Under the pieces are notes generated by a model. The model was not told where the DNA came from, ran no database searches, and was given only the letters and a program-made list of their open reading frames with translations. The position numbers were made by a program, and so were the translations under genes. Below are positions 51,584 to 61,406 of a stretch of 64,000 bases of DNA, one piece after another. The stretch's first letter is position 1; every line of letters starts with the position of its first letter. This stretch comes from Stenotrophomonas rhizophila (GTDB taxonomy: Bacteria; Pseudomonadota; Gammaproteobacteria; Xanthomonadales; Xanthomonadaceae), in the NCBI RefSeq assembly GCF_020857975.1, contig NZ_JACWUO010000004.1, positions 1 to 64,000 of the forward strand, written 5' to 3'.

Positions 51584-52131
51584 GCCTGCGGTTTGCGCTT
51601 GCGCCAGACGGGGGTGACGGTCAGGTGCGCCTTGTCCGAGATCAGCTGTACTTCGCTGTCCTGGATCATCACGTCCCAGCGCATGGTGCGTTCGATCTGC
51701 TCGCCCCACTGGCCGACGAACTCGGCCGGCAGGTCCATCACTTCCAGCGCCGACAGCTTGTTGGCCGCCGAGGCGTTGCGCTCCCACCAGATATCGGTGG
51801 CACGGCCGGCATAGGTGATCAGCTGCACCGCGCGGGCACGCCCGGCGGCCTTGCGCAGGCGCGATTCGTCCGGCGCGCCCAGCTCGATCCACAGTTCGAT
51901 GTCGCCGGTGTAGTCGCGGCGCCACAGGTCCGGTTCGTCGTCCACGCTGAGGCCGCGGCCGAACTCCAGCCGGTCATCGGCGTTCAGCGCGAAGGCCAGC
52001 AGCCGCACCATCAGGCGCTCGTCGGTTTCCGACGGATGCTGGGCCAGGGTCAGCGCATGATTGGCGTAGTAGCCGCGATCCATGTCGCTGATCTGCAGTT
52101 CGGCCTTGCGGATGGTGGCGGTGAGGGCCAT
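51580..52131 (-). CDS. yaeQ: YaeQ family protein
   Basis: About 183 residues with the YaeQ start MALTATIRKAELQISDMDRGYYANHALTLAQHPSETDERLMVRLLAFAL and GLSVDDEPDLWRRDYTGDIELWIELG. The fold is a PD-(D/E)xK nuclease-like core; biological role unknown (E. coli YaeQ was once linked to RfaH suppression). The family N-terminus fixes the start at 52131 although the frame opens at 52158. Confidence 0.9.
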   Translation of the reverse strand: MALTATIRKAELQISDMDRGYYANHALTLAQHPSETDERLMVRLLAFALNADDRLEFGRGLSVDDEPDLWRRDYTGDIELWIELGAPDESRLRKAAGRARAVQLITYAGRATDIWWERNASAANKLSALEVMDLPAEFVGQWGEQIERTMRWDVMIQDSEVQLISDKAHLTVTPVWRKRKPQA

Positions 52132-52172
52132 GGGGGTACCGTGAACAAAGAGCGCCATGATAATGGTTCGCC

Positions 52173-53081
52173 ATGGTCCCGTCCGATCCGATCCCCGTTG
52201 CCCCCACCCCCAGCCGCCTGCAGTTGCCCCCCGGTGACTGGGCCACGCTGCTGGACGGGCTGTGCGCGCGGTTCCCGCGCATCGGCCGCGCGCAGTGGCT
52301 GGACCGCTTCGCGCGCGGCCGGGTGCTGGACGCGCAGGGCAGGGCGCTGGCCCCTACCCGGGCCTGGCAGGTGGGCCTGGAGATCCAGTACTTCCGCGAG
52401 GTGGCCGCCGAGCCATCGATTCCCTTCCAGGAGGCCGTCGTCTACCAGGACGCGCACCTGCTGGTGGCCGACAAGCCGCATTTCCTGCCGGTGACCCCGG
52501 CCGGGGCCTATGTGCAGCAGACCCTGCTGGCGCGGCTGGTGGCGCGCACCGGCAACACCGCCCTGGTGCCGCTGCACCGGCTGGACCGGCTGACCGCCGG
52601 GCTGGTGCTGTTCTCGGCCCGGCCCGATTCGCGCGATGCCTACCAGCGCCTGTTCCGCGAGCGCCGCATCACCAAGACCTACCAGGCCCTGGCGCCGGCA
52701 CTGCCGGGGCTGGATTTTCCGCTGGAGCGGCACAGCCGGCTGGTGCCGGGCGAACCGTTCTTCCGCATGGCCGAGGCGCCCGGCCAGCCCAATGCACAGA
52801 CCCGGATCGAGGTGATCGACGCCGCCGGCCCGGTCTGGCACTACCGGCTGCACCCGCATACCGGGCGCAAGCACCAGCTGCGTGTGCACATGGCCGCGCT
52901 GGGCGCGCCGATCCTGGGCGACGACCTGTACCCGCAGCTGCGCGGCGACGGGCAGGACGGCGATGGGCCACCGCTGCAGCTGCTGGCGCAGGCCCTGGCG
53001 TTCGACGACCCGCTGACCGGGCAGCCGCGCCGGTTCAGCAGCGGCCTGGCGCTGGGCGGTCCGGAAGGCGGGGAAGGGTAG
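52173..53081 (+). CDS. RluA-family pseudouridine synthase
   Basis: A 302-residue RNA pseudouridine synthase. VYQDAHLLVADKPHFLPVTPAG and the catalytic motif PLHRLDRLTAGLVLFS (Asp near residue 132) are clear, followed by YRLHPHTGRKHQLRVHMAALGAPILGDDLYP. The N-terminal 90 residues replace an S4 domain with a short helical part, as in the group often annotated as 'pseudouridine synthase' near RluA/TruC. Target RNA unknown. Divergent from yaeQ. Confidence 0.85.
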   Translation: MVPSDPIPVAPTPSRLQLPPGDWATLLDGLCARFPRIGRAQWLDRFARGRVLDAQGRALAPTRAWQVGLEIQYFREVAAEPSIPFQEAVVYQDAHLLVADKPHFLPVTPAGAYVQQTLLARLVARTGNTALVPLHRLDRLTAGLVLFSARPDSRDAYQRLFRERRITKTYQALAPALPGLDFPLERHSRLVPGEPFFRMAEAPGQPNAQTRIEVIDAAGPVWHYRLHPHTGRKHQLRVHMAALGAPILGDDLYPQLRGDGQDGDGPPLQLLAQALAFDDPLTGQPRRFSSGLALGGPEGGEG

Positions 53082-53457
53082 GGCCGGCCGCTGGCGAGGC
53101 CCTGCTGGATGCCCGGGTGCAGCCGCGTCAACAATCCGGCGCTTTGGACCGGCCATTTGGCTGAACTTAAGGTAGGAAAAATCTGAATGGGGGCCCCGAA
53201 TTCTGTCAGGATGGCCCCATCCCTTGCAGTGTCAGGCGGGACGGGCTGGACGACTGAATTGACCAGCTATCGCTTTTTCCCGCAAACACGCGTATCGTCC
53301 TCCTTACTGTGTTTGCTAGGGTCACCGTGAATCGTGGCCTGGTGCAGTTGATCTCACGATCTGCTCATCGATCCGCTTTACCAACGCCTGCAACTCAGTC
53401 TCGGCTCCGATACGCGGTGGCCGCGATTATTTCAACTATTGTTTCAGGAGTTTGTAC
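53082..53457 (+). other. Gene-free leader region before cspA
   Basis: 376 bp without a convincing gene. A hairpin ATGGGGGCC...GGCCCCAT (53187-53220, one bulge) may end the pseudouridine synthase transcript, although no T-run follows. The rest, from about 53250, is less GC-rich and likely carries the cspA promoter and a long 5' untranslated leader, as is usual for cold-shock genes. I cannot place -35/-10 boxes confidently. Confidence 0.5.
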
Positions 53458-53667
53458 ATGTCTGATCGTCAGAGCGGTACCGTCAAGTGGTTCAACGATG
53501 CCAAGGGCTTCGGCTTCATCACCCCGGAAAGCGGCCCGGACCTGTTCGTGCATTTCCGCGCCATCCAGGGCACCGGCTTCAAGTCGCTGCAGGAAGGCCA
53601 GAAGGTCACCTTCGTCGCCGTCCAGGGCCAGAAGGGTATGCAGGCTGATCAGGTGCAGGCGGTCTAA
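53458..53667 (+). CDS. cspA: Cold-shock protein CspA family
   Basis: A 69-residue single OB-fold protein with both RNA-binding motifs: [17 protein letters not shown] (RNP1) and LFVHFRAI (RNP2; VHF as in the family), then [21 protein letters not shown]. It acts as RNA chaperone and antiterminator. CAGGAG lies 9 bases before ATG 53458. A strong terminator follows. The symbol denotes family; the genome may hold several paralogues. Confidence 0.94.
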   Translation: MSDRQSGTVKWFNDAKGFGFITPESGPDLFVHFRAIQGTGFKSLQEGQKVTFVAVQGQKGMQADQVQAV

Positions 53668-53695
53668 TCGACCCCTGTAACCGTCAGGTTGCTTG

Positions 53696-53727
53696 AAACG
53701 CCGGGAGCGAAAGCTTCCGGCGTTTTT
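53696..53727 (+). terminator. Rho-independent terminator of cspA
   Basis: AAACGCCGGgagcgaaagcttCCGGCGTTT stem of at least nine pairs followed by TTATTT. Confidence 0.92.
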
Positions 53728-53817
53728 ATTTGTGCCGCCGCCGGCGCCCGGCGCGCAACGCCGTCGGCAGAACCCGCATGCGCGGTTACGATGCTGCTTT
53801 GACCATGTGGACTGTCG

Positions 53818-54510
53818 ATGATCAAGGTGCACCATCTGGACCACTCGCGCTCGCAGCGCGTGCTGTGGATGCTCGAAGAACTGGGGCTGCCGTATCAGCT
53901 GGTCAACTACCAGCGCGACCGGGCCACCTGGCTGGCACCGCAGGCATTGCGCCAGGTGCACCCGCTGGGCAAGTCGCCGGTGCTGCAGGACGACACCCTG
54001 GTGCTGGCCGAATCCGGCGCGATCCTGGAATACCTGGCCGACCGCTACGACAGCGGCCGCCAGCTGTCGCCCGAGCCGATGCCGGCCCAGGCCCCCGAGC
54101 GGCTGCGCTACCGCTACTGGATGCACTACGCCGAAGGCTCGGCGATGCCGCCGCTGTTGATGAGCCTGGTGTTTGCGCGGGTACGCAAGGCGCCGATGCC
54201 GTTCTTCGCCAGGCCGATCGCGCGTGGCATCGTCGACAAGGTGATGAAGGGGTTCATCGGCCCCCAGCTGACCCTGCACCTGGACTGGATGGAAAGCGAA
54301 CTGGAGCAGGCGCCGTGGTTTGCCGGCGAACGCTTCACCGCCGCCGACATCCAGATGAGCTTCCCGATCCAGGCCGCCGCCGCGCGCGCCGGCAGCATGG
54401 ACGCCTACCCGCGCCTGCAGGCCTACCTGGCGCGCATCCAGCAGCGCCCGGCCTACCAGCGGGCGGTCGAACGCGGCGGCGCGCTGAACCTGGGGGCCGG
54501 CGCCGGATGA
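53818..54510 (+). CDS. Glutathione S-transferase
   Basis: A 230-residue GST. The thioredoxin-fold half has MIKVHHLDHSRSQRVLWMLEELGLPYQLVNYQRD (Ser of SRSQR is the likely glutathione-activating residue), VHPLGKSPVLQDDTLVLAESGAILEYLADRY (cis-Pro and ES motif). The C-terminal helical half has WFAGERFTAADIQMSFPIQA with the N-capping box. Resembles the plant/fungal GST3-like group. Substrate unknown. Confidence 0.88.
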   Translation: MIKVHHLDHSRSQRVLWMLEELGLPYQLVNYQRDRATWLAPQALRQVHPLGKSPVLQDDTLVLAESGAILEYLADRYDSGRQLSPEPMPAQAPERLRYRYWMHYAEGSAMPPLLMSLVFARVRKAPMPFFARPIARGIVDKVMKGFIGPQLTLHLDWMESELEQAPWFAGERFTAADIQMSFPIQAAAARAGSMDAYPRLQAYLARIQQRPAYQRAVERGGALNLGAGAG

Positions 54511-54547
54511 GCTTGCACCGGCGCCGCGGCGGCCCCATCTGAAGCGG

Positions 54548-56113
<1,566 letters not shown>

Positions 56114-56250
56114 TCTGGTCCTGCGCCAAGTGACGCCAGGTGCCGCGCGCTGAGCCGCGCAACGCAGCTTTCCGGCCTGGGCAGCGGCAGGGTGAACGGC
56201 GCGCCGCACGGACCGGGTTACCCTATGCCACCCGTTTGCAGCCTGTTCCC

Positions 56251-56787
56251 ATGACCGATTCCTCCGCCACGCCTGCCTGGGCCGGCCGCCTGCGCGATGT
56301 CGCCGATTTCCCCAAGCCGGGCATCCTGTTCAAGGACATCATGCCGCTGCTTGCCGACGGCGCCGATTTCGCCGCTGCGATCGATGCGATGGTGGCACCG
56401 TGGCGCGACGCCGGCCTGCAGGCGGTGATGGGCATCGAGTCGCGCGGTTTCATCCTGGGCGCAGCGATGGCGCAGGTGCTGGGCGTGGGCTTCGTACCGG
56501 TGCGCAAGCCGGGCAAGTTGCCGGGCCGCACCTTGAAGCAGGATTACACGCTGGAATACCGCACCGACAGCATCGAGGTGCATGCCGATGCGCTGCCGGC
56601 CGGTGCGCGGGTGTTGGTGGTGGACGATGTGCTGGCCACCGGCGGCACGCTGCTGGCGGCGTTGTCGCTGGCGCGCCAGCTGCAGGTGGAAGTGGTGGGC
56701 GCGGCGGTACTGGTCGAGCTGGCCGGCCTGGGGGCCCGCGACCGCTGGGATGCGGACGTGCCGCTGCTGGCGAACCTGGTGTATTGA
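56251..56787 (+). CDS. apt: Adenine phosphoribosyltransferase
   Basis: A 178-residue purine-salvage enzyme making AMP from adenine and [28 protein letters not shown] and [32 protein letters not shown] are typical; the PRPP-binding motif is [20 protein letters not shown] near residue 125. ATG 56251; the frame opens earlier at 56140, but that part overlaps the end of the selO region and is unrelated. The hexamer array begins 45 bp after the stop. Confidence 0.94.
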   Translation: MTDSSATPAWAGRLRDVADFPKPGILFKDIMPLLADGADFAAAIDAMVAPWRDAGLQAVMGIESRGFILGAAMAQVLGVGFVPVRKPGKLPGRTLKQDYTLEYRTDSIEVHADALPAGARVLVVDDVLATGGTLLAALSLARQLQVEVVGAAVLVELAGLGARDRWDADVPLLANLVY

Positions 56788-56832
56788 TCCGGCCGTGAGG
56801 TGGCGGTGGTTGCCGCTGTTGCTCTTGCGGTC

Positions 56833-57132
<300 letters not shown>

Positions 57133-57135
57133 GCC

Positions 57136-57158
57136 GTAGAGCCGGGCTCTGCCCGGCT
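57136..57158. repeat. SMAG repeat at the edge of the hexamer array
   Basis: A GTAG-headed palindrome (GAGCCGGG-ctct-style core, AGCCGGGCTCTGCCCGGCT) replaces the 51st hexamer; GCCGTTGCTGTTGCTGTTGCTG resumes after it, as if the SMAG had inserted into the array. Its core with the GCTGTT tract recurs inverted at 57498-57535. Confidence 0.85.
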
Positions 57159-57309
57159 GCCGTTGCTGTTGCTGTTGCTGGTGATCTTGATCTACCTCCC
57201 CCTTGGAGCGAGCCGAGCATCGCAGTCCCATACGTCAGGAGATAGGCGCGTGGCGACGCGTTCTTCACTACGGAGATTCGCTGTTACGGAGGCGCGGGCG
57301 TGTTCTTTG

Positions 57310-57426
57310 GTTACTTTCTTGCACGAGCACCAGCGCCGCAGGAGCGGCGCGGAACAGCGCAGCTGGCCCGTAGGGTGGCGCACACGGATGTGCGCCATCA
57401 GAAAGTGACTCGCGCCCCGCAGGGGC
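57310..57426 (+). ncRNA. Predicted three-way-junction element (putative RNA)
   Basis: GTTACTTTCT (57310-57319) pairs with AGAAAGTGAC (57400-57409). Inside are GCGCCGC-agga-GCGGCGC (57333-57350) and GGTGGCGCACA-cgga-TGTGCGCCATC (57374-57399), the last directly abutting the closing strand. Both wobble pairs are G-U only in + strand RNA. A small hairpin GCCCC-gca-GGGGC (57414-57426) follows. It lies in the 763 bp gap between apt and dbpA, where I see no convincing gene. Function unknown; it may be a repeat-derived element. Confidence 0.55.
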
Positions 57427-57459
57427 ACGAAACGCATTTGATCCTGCCTGGCTTCATGA

Positions 57460-57535
57460 GGAGCCGGCCAGCGGCCGGCACTACCCAAGAAGCAATGCCA
57501 ACAGCAACAGCAACAGCAGCCGGGCAGAGCCCGGT
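57460..57535. repeat. Two SMAG repeats before the dbpA end
   Basis: GGAGCCGGCCAGCGGCCGG plus CACTACC (57460-57485), then an inverted SMAG core preceded by CAACAGCAACAGCAACAGCAG (57498-57535). The second is the inverse of the block at 57137-57180, so inverted repeats about 40 bp long enclose the region with the three-way junction. Confidence 0.8.
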
Positions 57536-57550
57536 GCTGTGGCGGCGTGT

Positions 57551-58927
57551 TTACATCTTCCGCACGCGGAAGCGCTTGCCCTTGATCTTGCCCGCTTCCA
57601 GCCGCGCGATGGCCCGGCCGACCTGCTCGCGGGCGATGGCCACGTAGGAACGGGTGGCATAGATGTCGATCTTGCCGATCACCTTGGCCGACAGCCCGGC
57701 CTCGCCGGTCAGCGCACCGAGGATGTCGCCGGGGCGCAGCTTGTCGGTCTTGCCGCCGTCGATGCGCAGGGTCTCCATCGCCGCCTGCGGCAATACCGCC
57801 GGGCGTGCGGTGGCCAGCGGCGTCTTCTGCCAGTCCAGCGGCTTGCCCTGCGCCAGTTCCAGCGCATCGGCGCGGCTGCGCTCACGGCTGGTGACCAGGC
57901 TGATCGCCAGGCCGGTGGCGCCGGCACGGCCGGTGCGGCCGACCCGGTGTTCGTAGGTTTCGATGTCGGTGGGCAGCTCGTAGTTGATCACCGCCGCCAG
58001 GTCCTGCACGTCCAACCCGCGCGCGGCCACGTCGCTGGCCACCAGCACGTTGCAGCTGCGGTTGGAGAAGCGCACCAGCACTTCGTCGCGGTCGCGCTGT
58101 TCCATCTCGCCATGCAGCGGCAGCGCGGAGAAACCGAACTGCTGCAGCGAGATGGCCACATCGTCCACGTCGCGGCGGGTATTGCAGAACACCACGGTCG
58201 ATTCGGGCGTGTACTTCAGCAGTAGGCCGGCCAGCGCCTTCTGCTTGTTGGCAAGGTCGGTCTCGCAGAACAGGTGGCGGATCGCCGGGGCGTGGTCGGC
58301 GCCTTCCACCGTCACTTCCACCGGGTCGCGCAGCAGCACGCGCGCGATCGCGCGGATTTCGTCGGGGAAGGTGGCCGAAAACAGCAGCGTCTGGCGGTCC
58401 TTGCTGGTGCGCCCGGCGATCTCGCGGATCGGCTCTTCAAAGCCCATGTCGAGCATGCGGTCGGCTTCGTCCAGCACCAGCGTGGTCACCCCGCCCAGGT
58501 GCAGGGCGCGCTTGCGGCCCAGTTCCTGGATGCGGCCGGGCGTGCCCACCACCACATGCGGGTCATGCGCTTCCAGCGAGGCCAGCTGCGGGCCCAGCGG
58601 CATGCCGCCGGTCAGCACCACCAGCTTCAGGTTGGGGATGCCGGTGGCCAGTTTGCGGATCTGCTTGCCGACTTGGTCGGCCAGTTCGCGGGTCGGGCAC
58701 AGCACCAACGCCTGGGCGCGGATCACCGACGGGTCCAGTGCCTGCAGCAGGCCCAGGCCGAACGCGGCGGTCTTGCCGCTGCCGGTAGGCGCCTGGGCGA
58801 TCACGTCGCGGCGTTCGAGGATGGCCGGCAGGCTCTGCGCCTGCACGGGGGTCAGGCGGGTGTAGCCCAGCGCGTCGATGCCCGCCGCCAGCGAGGCCGA
58901 CAGGGGCAGTTCGGAGAATTCATTCAT
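57551..58927 (-). CDS. dbpA: ATP-dependent RNA helicase DbpA
   Basis: A 458-residue DEAD-box helicase for 50S ribosome assembly. Motifs: LTPVQAQSLPAILERRDVIAQAPTGSGKTAAF (Q motif and Walker A), LVLCPTRELADQ, LVLDEADRMLDMGF (DEAD), LLFSATFP (SAT), VASDVAARGLDV, YEHRVGRTGRAG. The last 75 residues (METLRIDGGKTDKLRPGDILGALTGEAGL...IGKIDIYATRSYVAI) are the DbpA RNA-binding domain that recognises 23S rRNA hairpin 92, which separates it from other DEAD-box proteins. Confidence 0.94.
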   Translation of the reverse strand: MNEFSELPLSASLAAGIDALGYTRLTPVQAQSLPAILERRDVIAQAPTGSGKTAAFGLGLLQALDPSVIRAQALVLCPTRELADQVGKQIRKLATGIPNLKLVVLTGGMPLGPQLASLEAHDPHVVVGTPGRIQELGRKRALHLGGVTTLVLDEADRMLDMGFEEPIREIAGRTSKDRQTLLFSATFPDEIRAIARVLLRDPVEVTVEGADHAPAIRHLFCETDLANKQKALAGLLLKYTPESTVVFCNTRRDVDDVAISLQQFGFSALPLHGEMEQRDRDEVLVRFSNRSCNVLVASDVAARGLDVQDLAAVINYELPTDIETYEHRVGRTGRAGATGLAISLVTSRERSRADALELAQGKPLDWQKTPLATARPAVLPQAAMETLRIDGGKTDKLRPGDILGALTGEAGLSAKVIGKIDIYATRSYVAIAREQVGRAIARLEAGKIKGKRFRVRKM

Positions 58928-58975
58928 GGCGCATTCTACCCGCTGCGCCGCCTGCCGGGCGTGTGCCGGCGCTGC

Positions 58976-59260
58976 TCAGGCCAGATCCAACGCCTGCAGT
59001 CCCTCCACCAACGCGGTGTGCTGGGCATGGCTGAACTCGCCCGGGCCGTCGCTGACATCCAGAATCAACGTATGGAACCAGGGGTTGGGGTGGCCGATGT
59101 CCTGCTCCCAGCGTACGACCACATCCGGGCCCAGCACCCGCTGCAGCAGGTCGAGCAGGTCGTCTTCGGCTTCATCGACCGCCCCGTAGCGATCCAGCAC
59201 CAGGCGGTACGGGATGTGCAGGCGACGGCGATCGACGGGGGGAACACGCTCACGCTTCAT
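58976..59260 (-). CDS. Hypothetical protein, 94 residues
   Basis: MKRERVPPVDRRRLHIPYRLVLDRYGAVDEAEDDLLDLLQRVL leads into a short alpha-beta domain with GPDVVVRWEQDIGHPNPWFHTLILDVSDGPG. A small acidic protein after a basic start; family not recognised. It lies between dbpA and the YeiH-type gene, all on the minus strand, with 48 and 27 bp gaps, so may be co-transcribed. Confidence 0.65.
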   Translation of the reverse strand: MKRERVPPVDRRRLHIPYRLVLDRYGAVDEAEDDLLDLLQRVLGPDVVVRWEQDIGHPNPWFHTLILDVSDGPGEFSHAQHTALVEGLQALDLA

Positions 59261-59287
59261 CGCACCAGTGTTGCATGGGGCACGCGC

Positions 59288-60364
59288 TCATCCCAGCAAC
59301 GCGTGCACGCCAACGTTGATCCCCAGCCCGCCGGCCAGCAACCAGCCGAACAGCAGCAGGGCCAGCAGCAGCGGCCTGATCCCGGCCTGGCGCAGTGCCG
59401 AGACATGGGTGGTCAGGCCCAGCGCGGCCATCGCCATGGCCAGCAGCGCGGTGTCCACCGCGACGGCCTGGGCCACCAGCGCGGCCGGCAGCAGTTGCAG
59501 CGAATTGAGCCCGGCCACCGCGACGAAGCCGAACGCGAACCACGGCACCACGATCTTCGCCCGCGCCGCGCCGGCCCGGGCAGCGGCGCCGCGCGCCAGC
59601 AGCAGCGACAGCGCCACCAGGAACGGGGCCAGCATCATCACCCGCACCATCTTGGCGATCACCGCCGTGTCGGCGGCCGTCTCGCTGACCGCACGCCCGG
59701 CCGCAACCACCTGGGCCACTTCGTGCACGGTCGAGCCGGTGAACACGCCGTAGGCCTGCGCGCTGATCGGGATCCACCCGTGCGCCGCGTTGAGCTGGTA
59801 AAGCATGGGGTACAGGAACATCGCGAGCGTCCCGAACACCACCACCGTGGAGACGGCCACGGTCACCTGTTCGGCGCGCCCGCTCACCACCGGCTCGGCC
59901 GCCATCACGGCCGCCGCTCCGCAGATCGAGCTGCCGGCCCCGATCAGCAGGGCGCTGTTCCGATCCATGCCGAACCAGCGCGTGCCCGCCCACCAGGCCA
60001 GCGCGAACGTGCTGGCCAGCACCAGTGCGTCGATCAGCACGCCGGCCACGCCGACCTGGCCGATGTCCTGGAAGGTCAGGCGCAGGCCGTACAGCACGAT
60101 GCCGGCGCGGAGCAGCCACTGCTTGGAGAACCCGACGCCGGCGCCGGCGCGTGCGGCCAGCCGCGGATAGAGCGTGTTGCCCAGCGCGATCCCCAGCACG
60201 ATGGCCAGGGTCAACGCACTGATGCCGTGGGTCTGCAGCCACGGCTGGGTCGCCAGCCCCATCGCTGCGGTGGCCACTGCAGCCGTCAGCAACAGCCCGG
60301 GCAGGCGCACGCGCCAGCGCTGGGCCAGGGTGGGGGCGGGCAAGGGGAGGGCGGCGGCGTTCAC
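59288..60364 (-). CDS. yeiH: YeiH/UPF0324 family membrane transporter
   Basis: A 358-residue protein with about ten membrane helices, starting at GTG 60364. Family signs: ALTLAIVLGIALGNTLYPR, GVGFSKQWLLRAGIVLYGLRLTFQDI, and LLIGAGSSICGAAAVMAAEPVV, FTGSTVHEVAQVVAAG. YeiH proteins are called putative sulfate or sulfonate exporters. The divergent LysR gene resembles YeiE, which regulates yeiH in E. coli; that supports this assignment. Confidence 0.88.
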   Translation of the reverse strand: MNAAALPLPAPTLAQRWRVRLPGLLLTAAVATAAMGLATQPWLQTHGISALTLAIVLGIALGNTLYPRLAARAGAGVGFSKQWLLRAGIVLYGLRLTFQDIGQVGVAGVLIDALVLASTFALAWWAGTRWFGMDRNSALLIGAGSSICGAAAVMAAEPVVSGRAEQVTVAVSTVVVFGTLAMFLYPMLYQLNAAHGWIPISAQAYGVFTGSTVHEVAQVVAAGRAVSETAADTAVIAKMVRVMMLAPFLVALSLLLARGAAARAGAARAKIVVPWFAFGFVAVAGLNSLQLLPAALVAQAVAVDTALLAMAMAALGLTTHVSALRQAGIRPLLLALLLFGWLLAGGLGINVGVHALLG

Positions 60365-60470
60365 GGGTGGGGCTCCTGTCCAGATCAGGCCTACAGCGTG
60401 CGCGCCTCAAATAAACCTGTAAAACGCATTGTCCGTGTCATTTCAACCGGTTTTGTGACTTAATTGCTGC

Positions 60471-61370
60471 GTGCATCTGACCCTTCGCCAATGGCAGGTT
60501 TTCGTCGCCACCGCCGATGCCGGCACCACGGCGGCGGCCGGCGCGCGGTTGGCCCTGTCGCAGTCGGCCACCAGCGCCGCGCTCAACGACCTGGAGAGCC
60601 AGCTGGCCGCGCCGCTGTTCGACCGCATCGGCCGTCGCCTGGTGCTCAATGCGCAGGGACGGGCACTGCTCGACCCGGCCCGTGCGCTGCTGGTGGCGGC
60701 CGGCGACCTGGAGCGGCAGGCCGGGGTGGGGCAGGCCGACGCCGGCGCGTTGCCGCTGCTGTTGCGGATCGGCGCCAGCACCACCATCGGCAACTACCTG
60801 CTGCCGGCCCGGGTCGCCGCGCTGCTGGCCGACAATCCGCAGGCGCAGGTGGATCTGCGCATCGGCAACAGTGCCGAGGTGGTGGCGGCGGTACAGCGGC
60901 TGGAGGTGGACCTGGGCCTGATCGAAGGGCCCTGCCATGCAAGCGGCCTGCAGGTGCTGCCGTGGCAGCGCGATGCACTGGTAGTGGTCGCCGCGCCGGG
61001 CATGGCGCTGCCCGCCGCGCCGGACCTGACCACGCTGGCGGCCGCGCGCTGGTTGCTGCGTGAACCCGGCTCGGGCACCCGCGAGGCGGTCGAGCAGGCC
61101 CTGTTGCCCTACCTGCATCACTTCGCCCGCGCCATGCAGCTGGGCAGCACCGAGGCGATCAAGCAGGCGGCCGCAGCGGGGCTGGGCGTGGCCTGCCTGT
61201 CCGCGCATGCGGTGGCCGACCTGGTGGCGCTCGGCACGCTGCGCATCCTGCCCACCCCGCTGCCGCCGCTGTCGCGCCAGCTCTGGGTGGTGCGGCACCC
61301 GGGCAAGCGGGTGCCGCCGCCGCTGGTGGCGTTGCTGGGGCTGCCCCCGGCGACTTTCGCGCACGGCTGA
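60471..61370 (+). CDS. yeiE: LysR-family regulator, YeiE-like
   Basis: A 299-residue LysR protein, starting at GTG 60471. HTH: LTLRQWQVFVATADAGTTAAAGARLALSQSATSAALNDLESQL with LFDRIGRRLVLNAQG. The effector domain has LRIGASTTIGNYLLPARVAALL and REPGSGTREAVEQALLPY, both typical of the YeiE/CysB-like group. Divergent from yeiH over 106 bp containing a palindrome AACCGGTT (60444-60451) and an A/T-rich stretch, a plausible operator. In enteric relatives YeiE responds to sulfite; not shown here. Confidence 0.87.
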   Translation: MHLTLRQWQVFVATADAGTTAAAGARLALSQSATSAALNDLESQLAAPLFDRIGRRLVLNAQGRALLDPARALLVAAGDLERQAGVGQADAGALPLLLRIGASTTIGNYLLPARVAALLADNPQAQVDLRIGNSAEVVAAVQRLEVDLGLIEGPCHASGLQVLPWQRDALVVVAAPGMALPAAPDLTTLAAARWLLREPGSGTREAVEQALLPYLHHFARAMQLGSTEAIKQAAAAGLGVACLSAHAVADLVALGTLRILPTPLPPLSRQLWVVRHPGKRVPPPLVALLGLPPATFAHG

Positions 61371-61406
61371 GCGACGGCGCGGGCCGCCAGCCCGTACAAT
61401 GGCCGG

